Counted from the first letter of the stretch, positions 1 through 9,627 are shown. The stretch: DNA of 64,000 nt from JAMXLO01 sp963719805 (GCA_963719805.1 CAVRDF010000009.1:62001-126000), one strand, 5' to 3'. Notes: generated by a model from the sequence alone, not told the origin. Translations and numbers: made by a program.

Positions 1-1377
1 CTCATTGAAACAGGCAAAACCAGCGCCAATGAGCTTGCCATTCGGTTCGCCTGCTCGCTGCCGTGCGCGAATTGTCTGCAGGTCAAGCATATCGGCGCAA
101 AGTTGCACGCTGGCCGGATAATCGCCGCTGTCGTAGTGCATGCCCGTGACCGATGTGTATGGCATCTGCTCGGGCTGAATCATGTTCTCCATGCGAACTT
201 CTATCGGTTCGCGTCCGACCGCGCGTGCGATCTCGTCGATGGTTCGTTCGATGGCGAAGCAAGCGCCGGGCCGGCCGACACCGCGATAGGGACCAATCGG
301 GGTCTTGTTCGTAGCAACCGTGTAGGTATGCGCACGATAATGCGGAATGACATATGGGCCTGGCAGACAGCGGGCCACCATGTTGGCTTCCTGATACGGC
401 CCCTGCGGCCACATGCCATAGGCACCGCCATCCACGGTGACCTCACAATCGATGCCCAGGATCTTGCCTCGCCGATCGGCATAGGCGGTGACGCGGTAGT
501 GATGGTCACGTGCATGGGCGCAAGTCAGCAGATGCTCACTGCGCTGTTCGATCCAGCGCACAGGATGGTCGAGTTCCAGCGCAAGCGCCGCGAGTATCAC
601 CTCTTCGGGATAAAGCCGTGCCTTCGGTCCAAAGCCCCCGCCAACGTCCGGCGACACAACGCGCATGCGGCGGAGCTCGACGTCGAGGATCTCACCGATT
701 GCAGCACGTACCGTATGAGGCGTCTGCGTCGAGGCGTAGAGCACGATCTCATCCAGTCGGTAGTCGCGATACGCCAGAACGCCACGACATTCCATTGGCG
801 CCCCTGACTGACGCGCCGTGCGAAAGTCGCGGGTGATCGTGATTTCAGCCGCGCGTGCCGCCGCTTCGATGTCGCCGCCTGAAAATGTGCGCTCCTGATA
901 TAGGTTATCGCCGAAATACTCATGCACCAACGACGCCGCGCCGCCGCGTTCGTTCGGCGCGTCGATAACCGCGTGCAATGGCTGATAGTCCACCATGACG
1001 CTGGCGGCGAGGTCCTCGGCTTCCGCACGCGTCGGCGCGACGCAGGCAGCAACGGCCTCCCCGACGTAGCGCACTTTATCGATGGCAAGCGGCGGCCAAA
1101 GCGGCGAGCGTGCACCCGGCGCCTGGGTCACCACGCGTATTGGCTTGAGCCGCGGCAGATCGGCGGCCGTGAACACGCGCCCAAGTACTTTGGGAGGCAC
1201 GGAAATTGAGTTTATCACCGCATGAGCGTGCGGACTCCGCAGGAAGACAACCTCCTGCATCCCCCGCAATGCAATGTCTGCAACAAACTCTCCGCGGCCA
1301 CGTAGCAGCCGGTCGTCCTCTTTGCGTAGAAGCGATGCGCCAACCCCATGGTGCGGACTGGTGGTACTATGCGCCAT
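1..1377 (-). CDS. Molybdenum hydroxylase large subunit (xanthine dehydrogenase/CoxL family), 3' end beyond window
   Basis: Predicted molybdopterin-binding catalytic subunit of a xanthine dehydrogenase/aldehyde oxidase-type hydroxylase, which hydroxylates a carbon of a heterocycle or aldehyde with water as oxygen source. The reading frame is open from the ATG at 1377 to base 1, so about 459 residues of a family usually near 750-800 are present and the C-terminal catalytic Glu is not visible. Family signatures are VRYVGEAVAA in the N-terminal a/b hammerhead part, GGGFGPK near residue 245 and PYRGVGR near residue 362, the last resembling form II (non-CO) enzymes. It diverges from the XRE regulator 79 bases away. 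No small or FAD subunit lies next to it here, so it may use those at 4652-5988 or ones beyond the left edge. Confidence 0.9.
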   Translation of the reverse strand, partial: MAHSTTSPHHGVGASLLRKEDDRLLRGRGEFVADIALRGMQEVVFLRSPHAHAVINSISVPPKVLGRVFTAADLPRLKPIRVVTQAPGARSPLWPPLAIDKVRYVGEAVAACVAPTRAEAEDLAASVMVDYQPLHAVIDAPNERGGAASLVHEYFGDNLYQERTFSGGDIEAAARAAEITITRDFRTARQSGAPMECRGVLAYRDYRLDEIVLYASTQTPHTVRAAIGEILDVELRRMRVVSPDVGGGFGPKARLYPEEVILAALALELDHPVRWIEQRSEHLLTCAHARDHHYRVTAYADRRGKILGIDCEVTVDGGAYGMWPQGPYQEANMVARCLPGPYVIPHYRAHTYTVATNKTPIGPYRGVGRPGACFAIERTIDEIARAVGREPIEVRMENMIQPEQMPYTSVTGMHYDSGDYPASVQLCADMLDLQTIRARQRAGEPNGKLIGAGFACFNE

Positions 1378-1456
1378 AAGCCGCCTCTTGCATTGGCCAA
1401 AGTCCTGAAACTATGCCAGTGCTTGGAAAATATTGTTTTGTACAGGGGGAGTCGGT

Positions 1457-2329
1457 GTGTCGGTGCGCTACGACGACATTGGCAATAGACTGAGGGCATT
1501 CCGTCTCGGTTCGCGGCTCAGTGCCGATGAAATTGCCCGCCAGACCGGAATCTCGCGCACCGCGCTGTATCGCTTCGAGAAGGGCGAGGTGGTGAAGATC
1601 GAAACGCTCGATCGCCTCGCCAGCCTGCTGCAAGTATCTGTCGCGACTTTGCTGGGGGTGGGTGTCGAATACCTCCCCTCGGCTGTCAGCTACTTCGAGC
1701 GCATGCGGCAGATCGAGTCGACTGCCCAGCACGTTACGGTGCTCGCCAGCCCCATTGCTTCGATCCTCGCCTCGGACAGCTTCGAGAACACACTCGAAGA
1801 AGTGCTGCGAGAGAGCATTCCCTCCAATACCGACGACAGGTCGAAACTGCTGGAAGACGTGACTCGCATCATGGCAATCCTGCGGGAGCGCAAGGCGACG
1901 TATCGTGCGCGGCAACCCACTGTTCTCAATCTTATTTCGGCACTGGAAATCGAACGCTTCGCACGCGACGGAATGGTCGGGACTGCCAATCTTCCCGCAC
2001 GCCTGAAGCGCATGCGCCGAGAACTTGCGCGCGCGGAAATCGGGCATTTTGCGTCGTTGATCGAAGACGATCCAATCAATGTGCGCGTTGGCATTATTTC
2101 GGAAACATTGCCGCATACAGGTTTTCAGATTTTCCGCCAACCGGATCGACAGGTGTTGACCATCAGTCCATTCCGACTTGGCGAGCATCCCAATATCCGC
2201 GTCGGCGTCGCCATGATCACGTCGGCGCCGGAGGCGTTGGTGTTGCATAACAACGTTGTCAACCAACTGTGGCGGAGCGCGGCCAAGGGGAAGGACGCGG
2301 TGCGCTTTTTGCGGCGCCTGCTGACATAG
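1457..2329 (+). CDS. XRE-family transcriptional regulator
   Basis: Predicted DNA-binding regulator of about 290 residues. An N-terminal Cro/C1-type helix-turn-helix occupies roughly residues 5-60 (ADEIARQTGISRTALYRFEKG). The longer C-terminal part, with no family I recognise, is probably an effector-binding or dimerisation domain. I prefer the GTG at 1457 because AGGGGGA at 1444-1450 sits six bases upstream; a TTG at 1433 would add eight residues. The gene lies between two molybdenum hydroxylase large-subunit genes, divergent from one and convergent with the other, so it probably controls one or both. Its last 71 bases overlap the 3' end of the minus-strand operon, which could cause transcriptional interference. 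Confidence 0.87.
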   Translation: MSVRYDDIGNRLRAFRLGSRLSADEIARQTGISRTALYRFEKGEVVKIETLDRLASLLQVSVATLLGVGVEYLPSAVSYFERMRQIESTAQHVTVLASPIASILASDSFENTLEEVLRESIPSNTDDRSKLLEDVTRIMAILRERKATYRARQPTVLNLISALEIERFARDGMVGTANLPARLKRMRRELARAEIGHFASLIEDDPINVRVGIISETLPHTGFQIFRQPDRQVLTISPFRLGEHPNIRVGVAMITSAPEALVLHNNVVNQLWRSAAKGKDAVRFLRRLLT

Positions 2330-4655
2330 TCTCCAGGAGCGCCAGCATCCGCTGCGGTGTCATCGGCAGTGAGGTGACAGCTCCCGGCATGCCGAGTGCA
2401 TCGTCGATCGCCGAGGCGATCGCGGCGCCGGCAGCAGCGCAACCCGCCTCACCCACGCCCTTGATGCCGAGCGGATTATACGGGCTTGGAGCATCCTCGG
2501 TTATCATCACCTCGACATTCGGCACTTCCTGTATCGTCGGCATCAGATAGTCGGCGAACGTGGCCGACAGAGGCTGCCCTGCTTGGTCGTAACAGAACTC
2601 TTCGTACAGTGCCCCGCCAATCCCCTGTGCAACGCCACCGGCGACCTGCCCATCGATCATCATCGGGTTGACTGCGCGCCCGACATCGGTCGCGACGAAG
2701 TATCGTTCCACCGCCACCTGGCCGGTGCCTCGGTCCACACTCACCACGACACAATGCACACCATATGGATACGCCATATGGTCGGTGTGAAACCAACCTT
2801 CGCTGTAGAGCCCCGGCGTACCCTTGGCAGCCGCTTCCTGGCCCGGAGCATTGTCCCGCGCCAGCGCTGCCAAGCTGATGGAGGCACCATCCGGTGCATC
2901 GCGCCGGCTCACCACGCCATCGATAATGTCGAGTTGATCCGCGGGCGCCTGTAGCAATTCGGACGCCAGGCTTAGGGCCTTCTGTCGCACTTGCGCCGCG
3001 GCGACATGCACAGCTCCGCCCGTCATCACGGTCGCGCGTGACGCGTGCGCGCCGATGCCGAACCGGATGCGATCGGTCTGCCCGTGCACTACGCGCACCC
3101 GCCGATAATCGACGCCGAGGGTTTCGGCGCAGATCTGCGCCATCGCAGTCTCAAATCCCTGCCCTACGGAGGCGCCACCAGTGACGACTTCCACGTAGCC
3201 ACGCGGATCGACGGAGACAATGGCGTTGTCAGAAGGGCCCTGGCCGCTCTTTTCCAGAAATATCGCAATGCCCGCACCGACAGTTTCGCCGGCCGCCCGT
3301 CTTGTTTTGATCCTAGCCGAAACGTCACGCCATCCGAAGGCGTGGAGCGAGGCACTCAGCAGCCCCGCATAGTCGCCGGAGTCGAGCAGTATAGGATGGC
3401 CGTTGATCGCCAGCGGCCGCGAGTATGGCATTTCACCGCTGCTGATCAGATTACGCCGGCGCAGCTCGATGCGGTCGATCCCAAGCCGATCGGCAATCAT
3501 ATCCAGGACGCGCTCACGCGCGAAATTGCTCTCGTAGCGACCGGGTGATCGATATGTCGCGGCAGGAGTCTTGTTGGTCAGGCGGAAATGACCCACCGCT
3601 CGGAATGCCGGAACGCGGTAGGGTCCTGGCAATGTACCGAGCGTCATGTCGAGCACGCGGGCGCCATGTGTGCGCACATATGCGCCCTGATCGAGAGTGA
3701 AGTCGTCGTCCATGCCAAGAATGTGACCATTGGAATCGACCGCCATCCTTATCCGATGGCGCTGCTGGCGCGAGTGGTTCGCGCACATCATGTGCTCGAA
3801 GCGGTCTTCGATCCATTTGACCGGGCGGCCGAGCCGCAGACTGGCAACGCAAACCAGGAAGTCCTCAGGATAGAGTTCGCCGCGGATGCCGAATCCTCCG
3901 CCGACATGACACTCGTGAAGCTGCACAGACGATGTCGGACGATCGAGGAAACGCGACAGTGCATCGCGGTTGCGATGCGGCACCTTTGCCGCACCCCAGA
4001 GCTCAACGATGTCATAGGCGGCGTCGTAACGGCCGATTGCACCACGGCATTCCAGCGGCATGCCGGTATGGCGGCCAACAGACAGTTCGGCCTCGACAAT
4101 GCAGTGGGCGTCGCGAAATGCCGCCTCGATGTCGCCGTAGCTTTGGCGCAGCACGAGCGCTTCCGCGCTGACGCCCGGCGCAAACTCCGGCGTGGGGTCA
4201 TTCGCATCAAGCGCCGGCGGCAGATCGTCGAGTTCCACCAGCACCAATTCCGCCGCATCTTCCGCAATTGCGGGTGACTCGGCGAACACCGCAGCCACTG
4301 GCTCGCCCACATAGCGCACACGATCGATGGCAAGCAGAGGCTGCCGGTATGGCTTCAGGACTTCGGCAGCTGGATCACGGAAGTCAATCGGCGGCAAATC
4401 GGCGATCGAAGCGTGCGTCCAGATCGCAACCACGCCGTCCAACGCAAGCGCCGCATCGATAGTGATGCCCGTGATGCGGCCATGCGCAAGACTGCTGCGA
4501 ACAATGCGCATATGCAGTTGTCGTGGGAAGTTCAGGTCCGCGACATAGCGCCCGAGCCCCGTCACCAGCGGCAGGTCCTCGATGCGAGGCACAGCATGAC
4601 CGAGGGTGCGCGTCTTGCCCTTCTCGAACGCAGGGCGCTCGTACGGCGCCTTCAT
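2259..4655 (-). CDS. Molybdenum hydroxylase large subunit (xanthine dehydrogenase/CoxL family)
   Basis: Catalytic molybdopterin-binding subunit of about 798 residues, the usual length. It has VRYVGEPVAA in the N-terminal domain, GGGFGIRGE near residue 252, a divergent TYRSPGRYE loop where form II enzymes usually have AYRGAGR, and GVGEAG near residue 735 carrying the Glu that acts as base at the Mo centre. The ATG at 4655 overlaps the small-subunit stop as ATGA, so I prefer it over an upstream in-frame ATG at 4727. It is the last gene of the operon and forms an L-M-S hydroxylase with the two upstream genes. The changed active-site loop suggests a substrate other than xanthine or CO. Confidence 0.93.
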   Translation of the reverse strand: MKAPYERPAFEKGKTRTLGHAVPRIEDLPLVTGLGRYVADLNFPRQLHMRIVRSSLAHGRITGITIDAALALDGVVAIWTHASIADLPPIDFRDPAAEVLKPYRQPLLAIDRVRYVGEPVAAVFAESPAIAEDAAELVLVELDDLPPALDANDPTPEFAPGVSAEALVLRQSYGDIEAAFRDAHCIVEAELSVGRHTGMPLECRGAIGRYDAAYDIVELWGAAKVPHRNRDALSRFLDRPTSSVQLHECHVGGGFGIRGELYPEDFLVCVASLRLGRPVKWIEDRFEHMMCANHSRQQRHRIRMAVDSNGHILGMDDDFTLDQGAYVRTHGARVLDMTLGTLPGPYRVPAFRAVGHFRLTNKTPAATYRSPGRYESNFARERVLDMIADRLGIDRIELRRRNLISSGEMPYSRPLAINGHPILLDSGDYAGLLSASLHAFGWRDVSARIKTRRAAGETVGAGIAIFLEKSGQGPSDNAIVSVDPRGYVEVVTGGASVGQGFETAMAQICAETLGVDYRRVRVVHGQTDRIRFGIGAHASRATVMTGGAVHVAAAQVRQKALSLASELLQAPADQLDIIDGVVSRRDAPDGASISLAALARDNAPGQEAAAKGTPGLYSEGWFHTDHMAYPYGVHCVVVSVDRGTGQVAVERYFVATDVGRAVNPMMIDGQVAGGVAQGIGGALYEEFCYDQAGQPLSATFADYLMPTIQEVPNVEVMITEDAPSPYNPLGIKGVGEAGCAAAGAAIASAIDDALGMPGAVTSLPMTPQRMLALLETMSAGAAKSAPRPSPWPRSATVG

Positions 4656-5134
4656 TGCGTTGTCTTCATCTGCGTTGCGGCAGCTTTCACTGCCGTCAGG
4701 ATGTTCTTGTAGCCGGTGCAGCGGCACAGGTTGGACGCCAATATCTCCTTCAGGGCGACATCATCGATATCAGGCGTCTCCTGCAGGGTCGCCATCGCGA
4801 GCATCAAGAATCCTGCGGTGCAGAAGCCGCATTGCAGCGCATGATGCTCGATGAAAGCACTCTGCAGTGGATGCAGGGCCCCGGGCCGCCCGATCCCCTC
4901 TACTGTGACGATCCGGCTGCCTTCTGCCTGGACTGCGAACATCAGACATGAGCGCATTGCCTGTCCATCGACCATGACCGTGCATGCGCCGCACATGCCA
5001 TGCTCACAGCCCAGGTGTGTCCCGGTCAGGCCGCACTGGTCACGTAGCGCATCAGCCAAGGTCAGGCGCGGCTCCAGTGACAGCCGATGCCGCTGCCCAT
5101 TTACGTCGAGTTCGACATCGACTTTTTGGTTCAC
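4652..5134 (-). CDS. Molybdenum hydroxylase [2Fe-2S] small subunit (CoxS family)
   Basis: Iron-sulfur subunit of 160 residues passing electrons from the Mo centre to FAD. Both clusters are complete: a plant-ferredoxin type with Cys43, Cys48, Cys51 and Cys63 (CEHGMCGAC), and the second with Cys102, Cys105, Cys137 and Cys139 (QCGFC, CRCTG). The GTG start at 5134 overlaps the upstream TGA as GTGA and gives the family's normal length; the long upstream extension of the frame is out-of-frame read-through of the FAD gene. It is translationally coupled to the genes on both sides. Confidence 0.95.
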   Translation of the reverse strand: MNQKVDVELDVNGQRHRLSLEPRLTLADALRDQCGLTGTHLGCEHGMCGACTVMVDGQAMRSCLMFAVQAEGSRIVTVEGIGRPGALHPLQSAFIEHHALQCGFCTAGFLMLAMATLQETPDIDDVALKEILASNLCRCTGYKNILTAVKAAATQMKTTQ

Positions 5135-5988
5135 CGAACACTTCGCTCCAAGGCCCGCCGCGCGACGGCTTGCACAAGCTGGCGCCGGAAAGCTGGGGTG
5201 TTCTGAGGATCTTGCATTGGATCGACGGTCGAGGCGGCGGCTTCGGCTGCCGCTTCGAATGTCTCGGCGTTGTGCTCGCTCTCCGCCAGGATCGCTTCCA
5301 CGAGCGCCAAGCGACGCGGAACCGGCTCGACGCCGCCGATACCGCACCGAGGCTCCGCCATGCGTCCATCAACCGACCGATACAAGACGAGCGCGGCGGC
5401 CAGCGAGAAATCCCCTGCTCGCCGGCTCACTTCGTAAAACCCGAATCGGGTCTCGTCCGGCAGAAGTTTGAGGCGGCACTCAGTGATGAGTTCATCGGCC
5501 GCGAGCGCCGTCGTCATGGCACCCAGGAAGAAGTTTGTCGCTGGGATGGTGCGATATCCCCGCACGCTGCAAGCAATGACCTCCGCGCCGAGGGTCGCAG
5601 TCAACAGACCCCACTCGGCGGACGGATCCGCGTGCGCGATGCTACCGCAGAACGTGCCGCGGTTGCGGATTGGTTTATGCGCGATCGAGTGGGCGACCTC
5701 GCTGAGAAGTTGCCCAAGCGTGCCACCGGCCGTCATGCGTTCCAATGTCGCATGCCTCACCGTTGCACCAATGTGGAGCCACCCATCCTCCACCACCAGG
5801 TGGTCCAGAGCGGCAATGCGGTTGATGTCGATCAAGTGACTCGGCCGCGCCAGTCGGAACGCCATCATCGGGACGACGCTCTGTCCGCCGGCTATCACTC
5901 GGCCGCCTTGGTCACCAAAATCAGCGAGCAGCGTGACGGCCTCATCCACCGTTCGTGCCGCATGATAGGCAAAAGGCGCCGGCTTCAT
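5131..5988 (-). CDS. Molybdenum hydroxylase FAD-binding subunit (CoxM family)
   Basis: FAD subunit of 285 residues, the usual size. The N-terminal FAD-binding half carries AGGQSVVPMM, equivalent to the family's AGGxSLxPxM pyrophosphate loop, and NRGTFCGSIAHADP, the second flavin contact. The C-terminal half matches the CO dehydrogenase flavoprotein C-terminal domain. It accepts electrons from the [2Fe-2S] subunit and passes them to a carrier, possibly a quinone. The start overlaps the end of the oxidoreductase upstream by four bases (ATGA) and its stop overlaps the small-subunit GTG. Confidence 0.94.
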   Translation of the reverse strand: MKPAPFAYHAARTVDEAVTLLADFGDQGGRVIAGGQSVVPMMAFRLARPSHLIDINRIAALDHLVVEDGWLHIGATVRHATLERMTAGGTLGQLLSEVAHSIAHKPIRNRGTFCGSIAHADPSAEWGLLTATLGAEVIACSVRGYRTIPATNFFLGAMTTALAADELITECRLKLLPDETRFGFYEVSRRAGDFSLAAALVLYRSVDGRMAEPRCGIGGVEPVPRRLALVEAILAESEHNAETFEAAAEAAASTVDPMQDPQNTPAFRRQLVQAVARRALERSVR

Positions 5989-6980
5989 GCTTCGCGGACA
6001 GTCAGCACGACGCGGCCCTTGGCCCGCCGATCACGCACTGCCGCCAACGCTTCAGCCGCGCGGTCCAATGGATATTTGTCGACCTCGAGCGGCACCAACT
6101 TGCCCGCGCTGAACCAGTCAAATAGCTCGGCGTAGCATGCGGCCATCATGTCTGGTCGACGCTTGCGATAGTCGCTGATCTGCAAGCCGCTGATTTCGAT
6201 GTTCTTGAGCAGCAGATAGTTGACCTTCACCGATGGGATGCGCCCGGCAGCGAACCCTATGACAACAAGTCGGCCCCGCCACGCCATCGCGCGCAATGCG
6301 GCATCGAACACATCGCCCCCGAGTGGATCCAGCACCACATCGGCACCTTGGTCATTGGTGAATTGGTAGACCTGTGCACGTAGACTATCGCGCAAGTCTG
6401 GTGCGGACAGATCGACAATTGCATCGGCGCCGGCACGCCGCACTTCGGTTGCCTTGCCGGGACGTGCAATGCCCGCCAGCACCCTCGCACCCATTGCCTT
6501 CGCCAATTGTACGGCGGCAAAGCCAACGGCGCCGGAGGCTCCAAGAACGAGCACCGTTTCGCCTGACTGCAGCCGCGCGCGATCGCGCAACGCGCACCAC
6601 GCGGTGTCAAACGCGACGCCCATGCCGGCCGCCTGCTCGAATGACAGTCCGTGCGGCAGGCGATAGCATTGATCCGCCGCAATGGCGACCTGCTCGGCAT
6701 AGCCACCCTGCTCTGCCATGGCCAGGACGCAGTCACCAACTTGCAGATTCGTAACCTCGGAGCCGACGGCAGCGACCACACCGGCCGGTCCTTTGCCAGG
6801 CGTGAATGGCAGCGGCGGCAAGAATTGGTATGCGCCGCTGACCACCAGTGTATCGACGAAGTTCACCGGCGCCGCATGTACGGCAACGACGACCTCGTGC
6901 GGACGTGGCTTTGGATCAGTCACGCTCACCAGCTTCAGTGACTCGACTGGGCCGAATTCGGCAATCTGCATAGCGCGCAC
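5985..6980 (-). CDS. Zinc-independent MDR oxidoreductase, NADPH:quinone reductase-like
   Basis: Medium-chain dehydrogenase/reductase of 331 residues in the quinone oxidoreductase/crotonyl-CoA reductase group. It has the N-terminal GroES-like fold and a Rossmann domain with the nucleotide motif LVLGASGAVGFAAVQLAKAMGA near residue 150; the Cys/His zinc ligands of alcohol dehydrogenases are absent. It likely reduces an enone, enoyl-CoA or quinone with NAD(P)H. Because it sits between the CoA ligase and the hydroxylase subunits, reduction of a CoA-thioester intermediate is a reasonable guess. One base separates it from the ligase gene. Confidence 0.88.
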   Translation of the reverse strand: MRAMQIAEFGPVESLKLVSVTDPKPRPHEVVVAVHAAPVNFVDTLVVSGAYQFLPPLPFTPGKGPAGVVAAVGSEVTNLQVGDCVLAMAEQGGYAEQVAIAADQCYRLPHGLSFEQAAGMGVAFDTAWCALRDRARLQSGETVLVLGASGAVGFAAVQLAKAMGARVLAGIARPGKATEVRRAGADAIVDLSAPDLRDSLRAQVYQFTNDQGADVVLDPLGGDVFDAALRAMAWRGRLVVIGFAAGRIPSVKVNYLLLKNIEISGLQISDYRKRRPDMMAACYAELFDWFSAGKLVPLEVDKYPLDRAAEALAAVRDRRAKGRVVLTVREA

Positions 6981-6981
6981 G

Positions 6982-8637
6982 TCAAGCGCTCAAGCTGAAG
7001 GGACGCTGATACCGCACGGCAATAGGCATGCGCCGGCCCTCCTCGACCGCCTTGACCAATTCTCGCTTGGTAATCTTGCCACTCGCCGTCAGCGGCAGCG
7101 CATCGAGAAACAGCATGTATTCCGGCATATCGTAACGCGAGAGCCCGGCGTCATCGAGGTGCAGCAACAGCTCGTCAGGTTGCACATCGTGGCCCTCGCG
7201 GGTCACGACGGCGAGGCAGACACGCTCACCCAGCCGTTCATCAGTCACAGGAAATGCCACGACCTTGTCGATTCCTGGATGCCGCGCCGCGAGCGCCTCG
7301 ATGCGCGCCGGGTAGATGTTGTGACCGCCTCGTAGAATGATGTCTTTCTTCCGGCCAACGATACGAAGGAAACCGTTCTCATCCATCCAACCAAGGTCGC
7401 CGGTCATGAACCAACCGGATGCGTTGAATGACTGCTCTGTTGCAATCTGATCGTCAAAGTAACCCAGCATCAGGCTCGCGCCGCGCCCGCCGATCTGGCC
7501 TACCTCACCGACGGGTACTTCGATATCAGGGTTCTGCTGATCCCATATACGAATCTCATAACCAGAGCATGATCGGCCGCATGTCTCGGCAATCAGCCTT
7601 GGGTCGTCTGTCGGCAACGTGTATTGGTGGGAGCATGTTTCGGTCATGCCATAGCCACTTTGCGGCATAACGCCTCGACGCATCAGTTCAGCCAGAACGG
7701 AGGCTGGCGCAGCCGCGCCGGATATGCGGAAACCCTTGACCGCCCCGAGTGTGTCCGACCCACGTATCCTCATCTCGGTCAGGAGATCGATCGCGTGCGT
7801 AGGGACGCCAAACAGGAACGTCGCGCCGGTCTCGACCAGCCGATCCAGCAGGCTGTCACCACGCGGCAGGTCATGCACGACAAGTTCGCCACCCACCGCA
7901 AGCGCTGCGATCATCGCGCCAAACCCAAGATTGTGGCTAAGCGGACTCAAAGTATAGATCACCGACTGATGCCCAAATGCCCAGTCAGCGGCCAGCACGC
8001 GAGCATTCGCCAACAATGTATTGTCGCTGTGCATGACGCCCTTCGGCTCGCCAGTCGTGCCGGATGTAAAGGGCAGATACATGACGCGATTCGGATCGTG
8101 GCTGGGTGGGCCAATGACCGAAGGTCCGCACCACACGGCATCCGCATGATAGATCGCACGGATAAACGGCAAGTCCGCGGCCATTGCAAACACATCGTGG
8201 CGCTCGCCGTCGGCACCGTAGGCGACCTGAGCAATCAGCGCCGCCGCACGCATCCGCTCGAGCAGCGACCGGACATCCGCCACGGTGTGGTCGCGATGTA
8301 GTGACGGACAGCAGACGTAGGCGTTGCGTGAGCACGCAAGCACCGCAATGGCCGTCTCCACGCGGCTCGGTAGCCAGACGGCAAGGCGCTGGCCGGGACG
8401 AACACCCTTCGCTGCGAGGTCGCCGGCCAGACAATCTGCCGCATCGATCAGTTCTCGATAGGTCAGTCGGCGCACGGCATCGCGAACCGCAAAGGCGTCC
8501 GGCGTGCGAGCGGCGTGCGCAGCCGCCTCCATATAGATCGTTTGATCGCGCCAATGTCCCGAAGCGGTGTGGTCTGCAATCCGCCCCGTGCTCAGCGACG
8601 TCAGTACGGTGTTGGCGGCCATGGTGCTGATGATCAC
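6982..8637 (-). CDS. Acyl-CoA ligase, ANL (AMP-binding) family
   Basis: Adenylate-forming ligase of 551 residues that should activate a carboxylic acid with ATP and attach CoA. Landmarks are the P-loop-like FTSGTTGEPKGVMH near residue 200, GYGMTETC in the A5 region, GDLGWMDENGFLRIVGRKKD spanning the hinge, GGHNIYPARIE, and the catalytic Lys in TASGKITKRE near the C terminus. Overall it resembles cyclohexanecarboxylate-CoA and medium-chain acyl-CoA ligases. The ATG at 8637 overlaps the stop of the decarboxylase-like gene as ATGA. In this operon it probably commits an imported acid to CoA-dependent breakdown. Confidence 0.9.
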   Translation of the reverse strand: MIISTMAANTVLTSLSTGRIADHTASGHWRDQTIYMEAAAHAARTPDAFAVRDAVRRLTYRELIDAADCLAGDLAAKGVRPGQRLAVWLPSRVETAIAVLACSRNAYVCCPSLHRDHTVADVRSLLERMRAAALIAQVAYGADGERHDVFAMAADLPFIRAIYHADAVWCGPSVIGPPSHDPNRVMYLPFTSGTTGEPKGVMHSDNTLLANARVLAADWAFGHQSVIYTLSPLSHNLGFGAMIAALAVGGELVVHDLPRGDSLLDRLVETGATFLFGVPTHAIDLLTEMRIRGSDTLGAVKGFRISGAAAPASVLAELMRRGVMPQSGYGMTETCSHQYTLPTDDPRLIAETCGRSCSGYEIRIWDQQNPDIEVPVGEVGQIGGRGASLMLGYFDDQIATEQSFNASGWFMTGDLGWMDENGFLRIVGRKKDIILRGGHNIYPARIEALAARHPGIDKVVAFPVTDERLGERVCLAVVTREGHDVQPDELLLHLDDAGLSRYDMPEYMLFLDALPLTASGKITKRELVKAVEEGRRMPIAVRYQRPFSLSA

Positions 8638-9624
8638 ACCTTGGCCAGGTCGAAAGTCGACGCGACAAAGAGCTCTTCAGCGGTCAGACGACGGCTGGTA
8701 AGCCCTTGTTCGAAAGCATAGCGCGTGACGGCGCCGATCTCGCGCATGTTCTGCTGCACGCCATAGCTCCAGAAGTCCTCACCCATCAAGGCGCGAGCCC
8801 GTTCCAATTCATCCACCGGCCATGGGAGTGTGGTGAACACGTGGCCGATCTTCTCCATGTCGCGATAGCACAAACGCTTTGCCTCAAGAAATGCGAGGTA
8901 AGTGTTCACGGCAAGCCAGGGGTGTTTTTCCAGGAGGCTCTTGCGAATGCCAACCACGTGCATGATTGGAAAGATGCCCGTGCGCCGGTAGTAGGCTTCC
9001 TCCGCGGCACGGTAATCAGGGAACAAGCGGCACACCATTGGATTGCGCCGAAAGCAGGATGGCGCCAGAGCAGAGATCACCGCATCAAGCTTCCCGTCGT
9101 TCAGGCACTCGGAAAGAGTCTCTCCGGCAGACAGTTCGCGCAGCTCGACGTCCTTCGGCAGCTCAAGGGCAACCTTCTGCTTACGGCCGGCCTGCTCCAG
9201 GCCGCCATTGCGCCAGCGCATGTCCGCTGGGCGCACGCCGTATTCGTCCTGCAGGATGCCGCGTATCCACACTGCGGCGGTCATTTGATATTCTGGCACA
9301 CCAACGAGCTTGCCTCGTAGATCTTCTGGCCGCTCGATCCCGCGATCGGCACGAACATAGATCGAGGAGTGCCGGAACAGCCGAGAGGGGAACACAGGGA
9401 TCGCGGCATAATGACCGATGCCGCGGTCCGTCACATTCATGTAGTTCGATAGCGACAGCTCGGTGATATCGAACTCCTGGTAGCGGAACGCACGATGGAA
9501 TGCCTCCTCCGGCGCCATCGCCACCGGGATGACCTCGCAGCCGCGTATTGGGACAGGTACCGTTGAACAGCGCGCGGGTTCGATCGTAGTCGCAGGCGGC
9601 CAGGCTGACAGTCAGCTTCGACAT
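8634..9624 (-). pseudogene. Frameshifted 4,5-dihydroxyphthalate decarboxylase-like (periplasmic-binding-fold) protein
   Basis: The N-terminal part (starting MSKLTVSLAACDYDRTRALF at 9624) and the rest (from VPIRGCEVIPVAMAPEEAF) lie in different frames. Removing one base near 9555 joins them into a continuous protein of about 329 residues typical of the 4,5-dihydroxyphthalate decarboxylase/NMT1-like family. Members of this family are either decarboxylases or solute-binding-like proteins, and the sequence does not decide between them. A GTG at 9524 could start the downstream frame but would drop a conserved N terminus. Three bases separate it from the ABC ATPase gene and its stop overlaps the ligase start, so the operon is otherwise intact and a sequencing error is plausible. 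Confidence 0.8.
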
Positions 9625-9627
9625 GCC

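Noticed and set aside
1367..2266. 299-residue antisense frame opposite the XRE regulator
   Set aside because: The sense strand has a clear helix-turn-helix and ribosome-binding site; the antisense frame shows no domain.
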